Assembly: GCF_002078015.1 (NCBI RefSeq)
Contig: NZ_LWBP01000056.1
Coordinates: 124,001 to 188,000 of the forward strand
Direction of reading: 5' to 3'
Length of the DNA stretch: 64,000 nucleotides
DNA from: Niastella populi
GTDB taxonomy: Bacteria; Bacteroidota; Bacteroidia; Chitinophagales; Chitinophagaceae
Shown: positions 28,167 to 37,359 of the stretch, piece by piece
Layout: each line of letters opens with the position of its first letter
Numbering within the stretch: position 1 is the stretch's first letter
Notes under the pieces: model-generated
What the model saw: the letters and a program-made list of their open reading frames with translations, nothing else
Databases searched by the model: none
What the model was told of the DNA's origin: nothing
Made by a program: the position numbers and the translations under genes

Positions 28167-29321
28167 TTACTGCAACGAAACTTTATACTTTGTAACAGTA
28201 TGGTATTTTTCGCCGGGTTTCAAAATGGTAGAAGGGAACTTCGGCTTGTTCGGTGAATCGGGGAAGTGTTGTGTTTCGAGACACAACGCCGTACGGAATT
28301 TCACCGGTTTGCCGCCGCTGCTGAATGTACCATCGAGGAAGTTACCGCTATAGAACTGGATGCCAGGCTCTGTAGTGTACACTTCGAGTTTACGGCCGCT
28401 GGTAGTATCAGACAAGGTAGCCACCAGTTGCAAACTGCTGTCGGTACGGTTCAATACCCAGTTATGATCGTAGCCGCCGGGAGCAGCGCCAGGTACCGAA
28501 TCTATACGGGCGCCTATGACATGCGGCGTAGTAAAATCGAATACCGTGCCTTTCACCGCTTTGATCTCACCGGTTGGAATAAGTGTTGTATCAACCGGCG
28601 TAAAATGATCGGCAGCTATTTGCAGGGTGTGATTCAAAATTGTATTCTCGGTGCTGCCCGTAAGGTTGAAATAGCTATGATTGGTTAAGTTAACCGGGGT
28701 AGCTTTATCGGTTTCGGCTGTATATTCGATGTTCAGTTCATCTGCATCCGTTAAAGTATACACTACCGTTACTTTCAGGTTTCCGGGAAAACCTTCTTCA
28801 CCGTCTTTGCTCAGATAACTAAGGGTAAGTGAAGGCGTGCTGTCGGCAGCAGGGGTTGCATCCCATACCACTTTATCGAAACCTTTGTTACCGCCGTGCA
28901 GGTTATTCTTTCCGTTGTTGGCAGCCAGCGTATAGGTTTTGCCATCGAGTTTGAATTTAGCATCGCCAATGCGGTTGCCATAACGGCCAATGATAGCGCC
29001 GAAATAAGGTGGTTTCTTCAGGTACTCATCCAATGATTCCATACCTACTACCACGCTTGACCTATTTCCATTTTTATCGGGCGTAACCCATGAGGTAACG
29101 ATACCGCCATAGTTGGTTATACCTGCTGTTACACCGTTCTTATTGGTAAGGGTAAACAACTGCACTTTTTTTCCATCTGTTTCACCCCAATCTTTTGAAG
29201 TTACGCCTGCTTTGATCATTGTTTCGGAATTTTCTTGTGAAGGTTGTTTGGTTTCGCCTCCGCATGCAACCATGCCGGTGATAAGGGTCAGCATGGCGGC
29301 GTGGCAAATCAATCTGTTCAT
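28167..29321 (-). CDS. galM: Aldose 1-epimerase (mutarotase), lipoprotein
   Basis: Interconverts alpha and beta anomers of aldoses such as galactose, glucose or arabinose. 384 residues with a lipoprotein signal peptide (lipobox MVAC, Cys about 20), so it acts in the periplasm or on the envelope. Family marks: NYGGIVTSW, FGAIIGRYGNRI, NGKNNLHGGNKGFDKVVWDA, NLTNHSYFNLTG (catalytic His), PGGYDHNWVL and TEPGIQFYSGNFLDGT (catalytic Glu region), LCLETQHFPDSPN. Between GH51 and the isomerase gene on one strand. Its stop is followed by a strong terminator. Confidence 0.96.
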   Translation of the reverse strand: MNRLICHAAMLTLITGMVACGGETKQPSQENSETMIKAGVTSKDWGETDGKKVQLFTLTNKNGVTAGITNYGGIVTSWVTPDKNGNRSSVVVGMESLDEYLKKPPYFGAIIGRYGNRIGDAKFKLDGKTYTLAANNGKNNLHGGNKGFDKVVWDATPAADSTPSLTLSYLSKDGEEGFPGNLKVTVVYTLTDADELNIEYTAETDKATPVNLTNHSYFNLTGSTENTILNHTLQIAADHFTPVDTTLIPTGEIKAVKGTVFDFTTPHVIGARIDSVPGAAPGGYDHNWVLNRTDSSLQLVATLSDTTSGRKLEVYTTEPGIQFYSGNFLDGTFSSGGKPVKFRTALCLETQHFPDSPNKPKFPSTILKPGEKYHTVTKYKVSLQ

Positions 29322-29397
29322 GTGGTAATCCTTTAATGAGTTTTACAAATAGTTTATTTGAAAATTTGTCAAATATCCGGATAATTCTTGAAATCAG

Positions 29398-29484
29398 CGG
29401 TAAGCTTTAAGCGGTAAGCTGTAAGCAAATACAGGCTTTAACTTAACGTTATCGGGACAGCTCATGGCTTAAGGCTTATAGCTA
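29398..29484. repeat. Inverted word arrays, family GTAAGC/GGCTTA
   Basis: Left 29398-29426 (CGGTAAGC, TTTAAGC, TGTAAGC) faces right 29459-29484 (CAGCTCATGGCTTAAGGC, TTATAGC), which ends just before the complemented GH51 stop at 29486. Confidence 0.6.
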
Positions 29485-29485
29485 T

Positions 29486-31027
29486 TTATTTTAACTCCAG
29501 CACCACTACCGAGAACGGCGGCATCTTTACAGTGAGCGATTTTCCTTTAAGCGCAGCGCCCTGGAAGGGAGCAGGTTTTATTTTAGCAGGTGTATCGAAG
29601 CTGTTATAGTCCTGCAGTTTAGCACTTGCCAGTATACGGCCGCTTACGGTCTTTAAATTTCCACCCTGCAGATCGATCGCAATGTCCTGTGTGTTCTTTG
29701 CATCGATATTTACCAGCGAAATATGCACCAGTCCGTTCGAGTCTTTGGAAGCCGAAGCCGAAATGGCCGGTAATTTTTCCTTACCGAACACATAGTCGTT
29801 GCTTTTGATAGTTAAAGGTATGAGTTTAGCATCCTGGTGCACATTATACATTTCCATCACGTGATAAGTTGGCGTAAGGATCATCTTTTCTTCCTTCGTT
29901 AAGATAACCGCCTGCAAAACGTTGATGGTTTGCGCCAGGTTGGCCATGCGAACGCGGTCGGCATGGTTATGAAAGATATTGAGCGTGGCGCCGGCGATCA
30001 TGGCATCGCGCATGGTGTTTTGCTGATACAGAAAACCGGGATTGGTACCAGGCTCCACATCGTACCAGCCACCCCACTCATCAACTACCAGGGCTACGCG
30101 TTTTTGCGGATCGTATTTATCCATGATGGCCGAATGTTTTATCACCAGCGAATCCATGAACAACGCCTGTTTCATGGTGCTGAAATACTGCTGCTCGCTG
30201 AAATCCACAGCAGGGCCTTTTTTGTTCCAGTCGATAACGGAATAGTGGTGCAATGCCAGGCCGCCGAGCATATTTCCCGGTATATTTTTCATGAGCACTT
30301 CCGTCCAGTTATAATCTCTTGAATTGGCGCCGGAAGCAATGCGGAAGATCTTTGTATCGTTCGACCAGCCGGTCATAAAGGTTGCGTATTTACGGTATAC
30401 GTCGGCATAATATTCAGGTTGCATATTACCGCCGCAGCCCCAGGCTTCGTTTCCAACACCCCAGTACTTTACACTCCAGGGCTTTTCACGGCCGTTCTGG
30501 CGCCGCAGGTCCGACATAGGGCTTTTGCCTTCAAAGCTTACATATTGTACCCAGTCGATGAGCTCCTGTACGGTACCACTGCCAACATTACCCGCCAGGT
30601 AAGGTTCTGTACCGATAAGTTCGCACATATTCAGAAAATCGTGCGTACCAAAACTGTTGTCTTCCGTAACACCGCCCCACCAGGTATTGACCATCGATGG
30701 GCGTTTGTCCTTGGGACCAATACCATCTTTCCAGTGATAGGTATCGGCAAAACAACCGCCGGGCCAGCGCAGGTTGGCGATCTTTAATTTTTTCAGTGCA
30801 TCTATAACATCATTGCGTACCCCATTACTGTTGGGGATCTTCGTGTTGCCCTCACCAACATAAAAACCGCCATATACACAATGGCCAAGATGTTCGGCAA
30901 AATGACCGTAGATCTGACGGCTGATAGTGGTTTTTGCAGCATCCACATTAAACGTCAGGTTGTTTTGGGCAAGCGAGCTAAAAGCGATCAGCGTTGAACT
31001 GGTAAAAAGCAAAGCAAAGCGTTTCAT
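29486..31027 (-). CDS. Secreted alpha-L-arabinofuranosidase, GH51
   Basis: Removes terminal arabinofuranose from arabinan, arabinoxylan or pectin side chains. 513 residues, signal peptide 1-21 (ending SSLAQ). The retaining catalytic pair is present: acid/base E194 ([11 protein letters not shown]) and nucleophile E317 ([10 protein letters not shown]). Other GH51 marks: [46 protein letters not shown]. First gene of an arabinose unit with galM and the isomerase. With GH28/KduI/KduD at the left end it fits pectin degradation. Confidence 0.97.
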   Translation of the reverse strand: MKRFALLFTSSTLIAFSSLAQNNLTFNVDAAKTTISRQIYGHFAEHLGHCVYGGFYVGEGNTKIPNSNGVRNDVIDALKKLKIANLRWPGGCFADTYHWKDGIGPKDKRPSMVNTWWGGVTEDNSFGTHDFLNMCELIGTEPYLAGNVGSGTVQELIDWVQYVSFEGKSPMSDLRRQNGREKPWSVKYWGVGNEAWGCGGNMQPEYYADVYRKYATFMTGWSNDTKIFRIASGANSRDYNWTEVLMKNIPGNMLGGLALHHYSVIDWNKKGPAVDFSEQQYFSTMKQALFMDSLVIKHSAIMDKYDPQKRVALVVDEWGGWYDVEPGTNPGFLYQQNTMRDAMIAGATLNIFHNHADRVRMANLAQTINVLQAVILTKEEKMILTPTYHVMEMYNVHQDAKLIPLTIKSNDYVFGKEKLPAISASASKDSNGLVHISLVNIDAKNTQDIAIDLQGGNLKTVSGRILASAKLQDYNSFDTPAKIKPAPFQGAALKGKSLTVKMPPFSVVVLELK

Positions 31028-31250
31028 GTAAGAACTTTAAGATGAATGATTAATAAATGTAACAATTCGGTGGTTTATAGAAAGGCTGATTTCGGGCAGC
31101 ATGATAATCGTTAATTTTTATTAAAAAAGCGGACTGGCGCCGGGGCGGAAATATTTCGTGGGAACGGCAGCAATCCTTTGTTCTTTGGCAGCGTGAAGCT
31201 AAGTAAAATCAACATATATGTCAATTACACGTTTAATTATTTTTAATAAA

Positions 31251-31346
31251 AAGGCAACAAGGGAACGAGGCAACCAGCCATCGAGGGGTTGCATTTTCAG
31301 CCCTCTTTTCACTACTCGTTGCCTCGATGCCTTAATGCCTCGTGCC
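31251..31346. repeat. Inverted word arrays, family AGGCAACNA / GTTGCCTC
   Basis: The left array 31251-31275 (AAGGCAACAAGGGAACGAGG) faces the right array 31314-31346 (ACTCGTTGCCTCGATGCC, TTAATGCCTCGTGCC). It lies in the 348-bp gap between divergent GH51 and fdhD, and the fdhD promoter probably overlaps it. Apart from this, the gap 31028-31375 shows no gene. Confidence 0.65.
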
Positions 31347-31375
31347 CTGTGCAGCCCTTTTTGTAACTTTACACT

Positions 31376-32206
31376 ATGCATTCCCCTACAGCCTATATTA
31401 AAATAAAAAAGATCAATGCCGGCGCACAAACGGAAGTGGATGACGAACTGGCCGTGGAAGAACCGCTTGAAATACAACTGGCATGGCAGGATGATGCCGG
31501 TCACCGCTCAAGCACGGTGCAAAAGAACATCTCCGTTACCATGCGAACCCCGGGGAATGATGCCGAACTGGCCGCCGGTTTTCTTTTTACCGAAGGCATT
31601 ATTCAACATATTGATCAAATACAACATATACTGCCGCAGCAGCATACAACGCTGGTAACCCTGGCAAAAGGAATGGTTCCGCAACTGCAACACGCCGAAC
31701 GGAACTTCTATGCTACCTCGAGCTGCGGCGTATGCGGCAAAACCGGCATCGACGCCATCAGAACTACCCCGGTTTTTACGCAACCAACCGGTGAACTGGT
31801 TGTACCTGCCACAATATTTTACGGTTTGCAAAACAGCCTTCAGCAAAAACAGGTGGTTTTTGAAAGCACCGGTGGTTTGCATGCCGCCGCCCTGTTTGAT
31901 ATAGCGGGAAATTGCATCCTGCTGCGCGAAGATGTTGGCCGGCACAATGCGGTGGATAAAGTGATAGGCGCCGCCTTACAAAACAGGTGGTTGCCCTTAC
32001 AGCACTACATTTTGCTTTTGAGCGGAAGGGCCGGTTTCGAACTGATACAAAAAGCCGTAATGGCCGGAATTCGTGTTATAGCAGCGGTAGGCGCTCCTTC
32101 GAGCCTCGCAGTACAACTGGCAACGGAATATGATATCACTTTGATTGGTTTTTTGCGGAATGACAGGTTTAATGTTTATAGCGGGGCCGGCCGGGTTAAA
32201 GTTTAA
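31376..32206 (+). CDS. fdhD: Formate dehydrogenase accessory sulfurtransferase FdhD
   Basis: Transfers sulfur from a cysteine desulfurase to the molybdenum cofactor of formate dehydrogenase-type enzymes. 276 residues. Sulfur-carrying C117-x-x-C120 (SSCGVCGKTGID), MRTPGNDAELAAGFLFTEG near the N-terminus, and FESTGGLHAAALFD, LREDVGRHNAVDKVIG and LSGRAGFELIQKA in the core. It precedes a YdeP-type molybdoenzyme by 191 bp, its expected client. Confidence 0.97.
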   Translation: MHSPTAYIKIKKINAGAQTEVDDELAVEEPLEIQLAWQDDAGHRSSTVQKNISVTMRTPGNDAELAAGFLFTEGIIQHIDQIQHILPQQHTTLVTLAKGMVPQLQHAERNFYATSSCGVCGKTGIDAIRTTPVFTQPTGELVVPATIFYGLQNSLQQKQVVFESTGGLHAAALFDIAGNCILLREDVGRHNAVDKVIGAALQNRWLPLQHYILLLSGRAGFELIQKAVMAGIRVIAAVGAPSSLAVQLATEYDITLIGFLRNDRFNVYSGAGRVKV

Positions 32207-32207
32207 T

Positions 32208-32358
32208 TGCTGATTTTGAGATCTTGAGACCTTGGGATTTGTTCAAATTGAAACCTTGCGATACATCTTAAAATTGCGTAATTCCAGATGCCCGGGGTCT
32301 ATTTTAACGCTGCACAGAAAGAAATCTCAAAATCCCAAATTCCCGAAATCGAAAGAAC
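32208..32358. repeat. Inverted word arrays, family TTGGGATTT / AAATCCCAA
   Basis: The left array about 32212-32243 (GATTTTGAGATCTTGAGACC, TTGGGATTTG) faces the right array 32327-32358 (AAATCTCAAAATCCCAAATT, CCCGAAATCG). It fills the fdhD-fdhF gap and begins within seven bases of the fdhD stop codon. Confidence 0.65.
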
Positions 32359-32397
32359 CTAAACCAGGTTCGTTTTAAAACTTTTAGTTAAAAAGTA

Positions 32398-34665
32398 ATG
32401 AGTAACAAAAAATTAAGAATAGGAAAAATAAAGAAGTCCGCAGCCGGCCTGCCCGCCATCGTTGAAACCATTAAACAGGTAGTGGGCGAAGCAGGTGTTA
32501 CGCGTGGCTGGAAGGCGCTGAACAGCATGAACAGGAAAGACGGTTTTGATTGTCCCGGCTGCGCCTGGCCCGACCCTGATGATGACCGGTCGGCATTGGG
32601 AGAATATTGTGAAAACGGTGCTAAAGCCATTGCAGAAGAAGCTACGCTTAAAAAGTTAACGCCTGCATTCTTTGCCCAACATGCCATTGAAGACCTGGCC
32701 ACCCTCAGCGATTATGAAATTGGCCGTAAAGGCCGCATTGCCCAACCCATGTTCCTGCCGCAGGGCGCATCAAATTATCAACCCATATCGTGGAACGAGG
32801 CCTTTAACAAAATAGGCACAGCCCTTAACCAGCTGTCATCACCCGATGAAGCTATTTTTTATACTTCGGGAAGAACAAGCAATGAAGCCGCTTTTCTGTA
32901 CCAGCTTTTTGTGCGTGAATACGGCACCAACAACCTGCCCGATTGCAGCAATATGTGTCATGAAAGCAGCGGCGTGGCATTGGGTGAATCGCTGGGCATT
33001 GGCAAAGGGTCGGTTAAACTGGAAGATTTTTATGAAGCGGAAGTGATCATCATACTCGGACAAAACCCCGGCACCAATCACCCGCGCATGCTTACCGCTT
33101 TACAAAAAGCAAAAGCAAACGGCGCCCGCATCATTGCCGTTAACCCACTGCCCGAAACCGGACTGATGGGTTTCAGCAATCCGCAACAGGTGAAGGGCCT
33201 GCTGGGAATTGACACACCACTTACCGATATTTTTCTGCCCATAGTTATCAATGGCGATATGGCGCTGCTGAAAGCCATCGGGTACCTGTTATGGCAATAT
33301 GAACAACAACAACCCGGTTCCGTTTTCGACAGGGATTTTATTCGTAACCATACCGAAGGGTACGATGCGTTCATCAATGACCTTCAACAACAGGACCTGG
33401 ATCATTTATCACAGGCCTGCGGTATTTCTGTAACCCAACTTACCGAAGTAGCCGAACTGTTGAAAAACAAAACCCGCATTATTGCGTGCTGGGCCATGGG
33501 TTTAACCCAACATGTAAACGCCGTTGACACTATTAAAGAGATCGTGAACCTGTTATTACTGAAAGGCAGTATAGGCAAACCCGGGGCAGGTACCTGCCCC
33601 GTACGGGGCCACAGCAATGTGCAGGGTGACCGTACGATGGGTATTTATGAAAAACCCGGTGAGCAGTTCCTGAACAATATTGCCGCCAACTTTAATTTTC
33701 AGCCGCCGCAACACCACGGGTACGATGTGGTGGAAGCCATAAAAGCCATGCATGGCGGCAGGGCATCGGTATTCATTGCCATGGGCGGAAACTTTTTATC
33801 GGCCACACCCGATACCAATTACACCGCCGCTGCCCTACGCAGGTGCACATTGACGGTACATGTTTCTACCAAGCTTAACCGAAGCCACCTCGTACACGGC
33901 GCGGAAGCATTGATACTGCCCTGCCTTGGCCGCAGCGATAAAGACATTGTGAATGGCGAAGAACAGATCGTATCGTGCGAGAATTCCATGGGTGTTATAC
34001 AGTTGTCGAAAGGTGTATTGGAACCTGTATCAAACGAATTGCTGAGCGAACCCGTGATCGTATGCCGGCTGGCAAAAGCCACATTGGGCAGTCGCAGCAA
34101 GATCGATTGGGATAAATATTTACAAAATTATGATCACATCAGGAATGACATAGAAAGAACGATCGCCGGTTTTACCGATTATAACAAACGGGTACGGGAA
34201 CCGGGCGGTTTTTATTTACCCAACTGCAACCGCGAAGGTTCGTTCAATACCACCAGTAAAAAAGCACATTTCAATATTGCGCCCATCACTACCATCAAAC
34301 TGGAAGAGAACGAACTGCTGATGATGACCATACGCAGCCACGACCAGTTCAACACAACCATTTACGGGTTGAACGACCGCTACCGCGGTATTTATCAGGA
34401 ACGGCGGGTGATACTGATGAACCGGCAGGATATGGACCGGCGGCAGCTGCAACAGGGCGATGTGGTGGATATTTACAATCACCACGGCGGCGTTGAGCGT
34501 GTAGCGCATAAATTCATTGTAGTTCCCTACCCCATTCCACCGAAATGTACGGCCACCTATTTCCCTGAGGCCAACGTGCTGGTGCCGGTGAACAGTGTAG
34601 CGAAGAAAAGCAATACGCCGGTATCGAAGGCGGTGGTGGTGACCGTGAAGAAAGTCGATGCGTAA
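32398..34665 (+). CDS. FdhF/YdeP-family molybdopterin oxidoreductase
   Basis: 755 residues, cytoplasmic (no Tat or Sec signal). YdeP hallmarks: GFDCPGCAWPDP and EYCENGAKAI near residues 50-78 (cysteines that may hold an Fe-S cluster), FYTSGRTSNEAAFLYQLFVR, and the putative Mo-ligand C187 in SNMCHESSGVALGESLG, so Cys and not selenocysteine. Further: QNPGTNHPRMLTALQKAK, GTCPVRGHSNVQGDRTMG and a C-terminal molydop-binding domain (MTIRSHDQFNTTIYGLNDRY). YdeP proteins are linked to acid resistance in E. coli, but their reaction is poorly defined. No electron-transfer subunit gene lies beside it. Confidence 0.95.
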   Translation: MSNKKLRIGKIKKSAAGLPAIVETIKQVVGEAGVTRGWKALNSMNRKDGFDCPGCAWPDPDDDRSALGEYCENGAKAIAEEATLKKLTPAFFAQHAIEDLATLSDYEIGRKGRIAQPMFLPQGASNYQPISWNEAFNKIGTALNQLSSPDEAIFYTSGRTSNEAAFLYQLFVREYGTNNLPDCSNMCHESSGVALGESLGIGKGSVKLEDFYEAEVIIILGQNPGTNHPRMLTALQKAKANGARIIAVNPLPETGLMGFSNPQQVKGLLGIDTPLTDIFLPIVINGDMALLKAIGYLLWQYEQQQPGSVFDRDFIRNHTEGYDAFINDLQQQDLDHLSQACGISVTQLTEVAELLKNKTRIIACWAMGLTQHVNAVDTIKEIVNLLLLKGSIGKPGAGTCPVRGHSNVQGDRTMGIYEKPGEQFLNNIAANFNFQPPQHHGYDVVEAIKAMHGGRASVFIAMGGNFLSATPDTNYTAAALRRCTLTVHVSTKLNRSHLVHGAEALILPCLGRSDKDIVNGEEQIVSCENSMGVIQLSKGVLEPVSNELLSEPVIVCRLAKATLGSRSKIDWDKYLQNYDHIRNDIERTIAGFTDYNKRVREPGGFYLPNCNREGSFNTTSKKAHFNIAPITTIKLEENELLMMTIRSHDQFNTTIYGLNDRYRGIYQERRVILMNRQDMDRRQLQQGDVVDIYNHHGGVERVAHKFIVVPYPIPPKCTATYFPEANVLVPVNSVAKKSNTPVSKAVVVTVKKVDA

Positions 34666-34708
34666 GTCGACGCGTTTGAGAATACAGGAATGAGTTGCAG
34701 GTTACATT

Positions 34709-34763
34709 GGCAAATGTGATAATTATCGAATTAGCACATTAGCTAATTGCACATTAGCTAATT
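34709..34763. repeat. GATAATNN / ATTAGCAC word array between convergent genes
   Basis: CAAATGTGATAATTATCG and two copies of the word ACATTAGCTAATT. The right end runs into the complemented stop codon of the PEBP gene (34762-34764). Confidence 0.7.
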
Positions 34764-35250
34764 ACCGTCTTTTATATCTTCCCATCAACTCCCCATACCC
34801 AACCACATGCCCCTGCATTGCCTTTTCCAGGTCGTTCCGGCCGGCATCAGGTTTCAACGTAAGCTGCGTATCCAATGCGTAAACTTTGAAATAATACCGG
34901 TGTACGCCATAGGGCGGACAGGGCCCGCCATACTTATTTAGCCGGAAATCATTGACGCCCTGTTCTTTAAGAGAAGTGGCCTCCTTTATGTGGGTATCAA
35001 CCGGAATATTCCATGCAAGCCAGTGTACCCAGGCGCGAATGGGCGCATCAGGATCATCTACGATCAGTGCCAGGCTTTTGGCAGCCGGCGGAATATCAGA
35101 AATATCCAGCGGCGGGTTTACATTGAGGCCATCGCACGTGAACCGGGGAGGAATAAAACCGTTGGGCTCAAATTCGGTACTGCTGATATGTAGTGCCGCA
35201 ATATCGCGGAAAGTTTGCCGGGCTGATGTATTGGAAGTGGTAAATTTCAT
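34762..35250 (-). CDS. YbhB/YbcL-family Raf kinase inhibitor-like (PEBP) protein
   Basis: Small phosphatidylethanolamine-binding-protein fold. 162 residues, no signal peptide. Family marks: FIPPRFTCDGLNVNPPLDIS near the N-terminus, SLALIVDDPDAPIRAWVHWL (conserved DPDAP with ligand-site His) and the second anion-site motif YGGPCPPYGVHRYYFKVYAL. Bacterial function is not established. Convergent with the YdeP gene. Confidence 0.94.
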   Translation of the reverse strand: MKFTTSNTSARQTFRDIAALHISSTEFEPNGFIPPRFTCDGLNVNPPLDISDIPPAAKSLALIVDDPDAPIRAWVHWLAWNIPVDTHIKEATSLKEQGVNDFRLNKYGGPCPPYGVHRYYFKVYALDTQLTLKPDAGRNDLEKAMQGHVVGYGELMGRYKRR

Positions 35251-35656
35251 GGCTATACTTTAATGATCGTTTGTTTGTAAATCGGCATTGATCAAATATA
35301 TTATCCCAACAAAACTTTAACAATGACGATAATCACACATTATTGTGATTGCGGCAATAAGGAGAATGGGTAATCCTTTGCTATAAATCAATTAGCTACA
35401 ACAATTTGATAAAGCATACTCAATAACTTTTCATAATTGTCCGTTATACGTATACAAGCACCACCGGCCCGAACGATCGTTGTGCCGGACATAACCATTA
35501 AACTTACCGAAAGCCCCTACGTCATACATAATAATGATTAGTGGCGGGTCTATTAACCAGTAACAACAAGGATTACAGGTTGATATACTTGCAAACCGCA
35601 GTGCAGCCGATGTATTATTGTGATGTGGTTACATTTTTCACTAAAAAATCACTGTT
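35251..35656. other. Divergent promoter region with inverted repeats
   Basis: No gene seen. Noted structures: AATCACA-CATTAT-TGTGATT (35331-35350, inverted 7-bp arms), TTGATCAA (35288-35295), and a stem CCGGC/GCCGG (35464-35488) around AACGATCGTT. These may be operators of the two divergent genes. Confidence 0.4.
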
Positions 35657-36382
35657 ATGTCCAGCTATCCTTTCAACAACAGCTTCACCAGGCAATTCAG
35701 ACAGGAACTACCCGTGACATTCTGTGCTGAAGAAAAACCATTTCAACAGATCGTGTTAAGCACTTATGGCCGCAGAAGCGAAGAAGAAATAAACGCTTTA
35801 GGCAAATCGCTTAACGATCAAATTCCCGATAACGCCATCATCTCCCGCCTGCTTTCAAAGCTTACCCAAAAAGACAGCAGGGACGCTGCCCGCTTAACAG
35901 CCTTTGTACAGGAAACCCACAATGAATTACGCAACCATGCCAGTTCAGAACCTTTTACTGCGCAATACTATAAACACCTTATTGAATTACTGGTTTCGTT
36001 TCAGGAACTGGTAGCCGAATACGATATGAACGGCCAGGAACTATTGCTTGGCAACCTGAACGCCTGCTATTTTAATGAAACCAGTTTTGCCGTTAGCCAG
36101 TCGGTAGACAGTGAAGAAGTGGCTACCATGCACCGCATCATTGAAGATTATTTGTACCAGGTAGGTGAATACTACCAATATTTTCATATGCTGTTGCAAA
36201 AAGAACAGGAGCAGGGGAAAGACAAGAGCCGCGTTCAGGTCATGTCGCACGTATCTTATTACCTCGATACGCTGATCACCTGCACCGAAAAAATGATCAT
36301 CAATATGGAGATAACCCTCGATATGTTGCTCGAGTGGGAAACCTCACTGCAAAACCGCGAGTCGCAGGTACTGTTCAATTAG
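35657..36382 (+). CDS. Hypothetical all-alpha protein
   Basis: 241 residues, not recognised. It has no signal peptide or membrane segment. The sequence is rich in Glu, Gln and Leu with long predicted helices, for example SRLLSKLTQKDSRDAARLTA, YKHLIELLVSFQELVAEYD and MIINMEITLDMLLEWETSLQ. Codon use resembles its neighbours and the frame is long and clean, so it is probably a real cytoplasmic protein. The stop TAG is the beginning of an AGTTCAC word array. No context links it to a pathway. Confidence 0.7.
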   Translation: MSSYPFNNSFTRQFRQELPVTFCAEEKPFQQIVLSTYGRRSEEEINALGKSLNDQIPDNAIISRLLSKLTQKDSRDAARLTAFVQETHNELRNHASSEPFTAQYYKHLIELLVSFQELVAEYDMNGQELLLGNLNACYFNETSFAVSQSVDSEEVATMHRIIEDYLYQVGEYYQYFHMLLQKEQEQGKDKSRVQVMSHVSYYLDTLITCTEKMIINMEITLDMLLEWETSLQNRESQVLFN

Positions 36383-36473
36383 TTCACAGTTCACAGTTCA
36401 CAGTTCATAGTTCATAGTTCCTTGTTCACAGTCTATAGTTCATAGTTTATAGTTCATAGTTTATAGTTCCTTA
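36381..36473. repeat. 7-bp word array AGTTCAC/AGTTCAT
   Basis: About 12 degenerate heptamers (AGTTCAC x3, AGTTCAT, AGTTTAT, AGTCTAT) filling the convergent gap. The first unit includes the stop codon TAG of the upstream gene (36380-36382). Confidence 0.85.
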
Positions 36474-36474
36474 T

Positions 36475-36864
36475 CTATGAATTGGGTTTGTAGTTCGAGA
36501 GCTGGGTTTTTCCATTCAGATTGCATTGCCTTTTCAACTCCTGTTCTATCGTTCGCGATACAACAACCATTCGCACAAGGCTTTTACTTTTCCCGGTATA
36601 TTCACTGAATTCTTCTATGGTAATAACATCCCGCCTGGATTTACCATAATAATTACGCACCTGCTGCATCATTTGCCGCGCATCGGCATAACTTATTGAA
36701 TTGATCTTGGAAACATCGATCGCATGAATGTGCCATTGCCTGAAAAACGGCCTGGCTTCATTGGGGAGTTTACAAAAGCAGGGAAGCGCTGCCAGCCTGA
36801 TGCGTCTTTTCTGATTGATTGTTTGCCTGGCAGTAACGGATAATTTCTGTGGAACTAAGGCCAT
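36475..36864 (-). CDS. Hypothetical protein, possible small HTH-like
   Basis: 129 residues from ATG 36864 (MALVPQKLSVTAR); the frame extends to 36900 with an implausible MMCRADIKRKLS. Seen: a basic N-terminus (TINQKRRIRLAALPC), then a helical C-terminal part with SYADARQMMQQVRNYYGK and ITIEEFSEYTGKSKSLVRMV, which has a helix-turn-helix rhythm. No family can be named. It lies alone between the AGTTCAC array and the element at 36965. Confidence 0.55.
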   Translation of the reverse strand: MALVPQKLSVTARQTINQKRRIRLAALPCFCKLPNEARPFFRQWHIHAIDVSKINSISYADARQMMQQVRNYYGKSRRDVITIEEFSEYTGKSKSLVRMVVVSRTIEQELKRQCNLNGKTQLSNYKPNS

Positions 36865-36964
36865 GCTGAGTTTTCGTTTAATGTCCGCCCGGCACATCAC
36901 TGCCGGTCAGACGTGGGTTTTGCCAATAGCGGCTTTGGCTCACCAATCAGAATGCCTTAACAAA

Positions 36965-37108
36965 ATGCTGAACGCTCAACGCTTAAGGCTAACCTCCGAA
37001 ACAAATTCTTCCCGATTATTTTCAATCAGCCCCGAAAATCGTTCTAACCGAATTTCTTCGAACAACCCGAAATTCGGGATATAGCCTTAAGCCTTAAGCA
37101 TAGTAAGC
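36965..37108. repeat. Inverted word-array element, family AACGCTTAA (copy 2)
   Basis: Left array 36965-36993 (GAACGCTCAACGCTTAAGGC) faces right array 37083-37108 (AGCCTTAAGCCTTAAGC). The core contains AACAAATTCTTCCC, CAATCAGCCCCGAAA and CCCGAAATTCGGG. It shares words and order with the core at 5316-5369. Confidence 0.6.
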
Positions 37109-37186
37109 GTAATTTACAACTTTAAGGCATATACGGAGCAAAAACTAATCGACATTTGATAATAATCAAGGATGCTTTTCTCCCTT

Positions 37187-37243
37187 TAAAAAACAGGTGC
37201 GCCACACCTGCATTATGAGCGCCGGAAAAAGTGTGGCACATCT
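37187..37243. other. Orphan hairpin upstream of treS
   Basis: An A-run (37188-37193), CAGGTG-CGCCA-CACCTG (37194-37210) and then GTGTGGCACATCT (37231-37243), which can pair with AGGTGCGCCACAC (37195-37207) through 13 positions with two mismatches that are wobbles in one orientation. It resembles the galM terminator (AGGTGTGGCACAC). On the minus strand it would be a terminator, but no minus-strand gene lies upstream; on the plus strand it is 120 nt before treS. Confidence 0.4.
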
Positions 37244-37359
37244 TAATCAATGTGTTAACAATACCCGATCTTTACCCGGTTCCGTCATAAAAAGTAATGC
37301 ATTTATCCCTTCTGGCATAAAAATTATGTTCAATAAAGAATACATATAACCGGGGTATC

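Noticed and set aside
35331-35350. CRP-like site
   Set aside because: The arms are TCACA-N6-TGTGA, the reverse of the TGTGA-N6-TCACA order, and Bacteroidota CRP sites are poorly defined.
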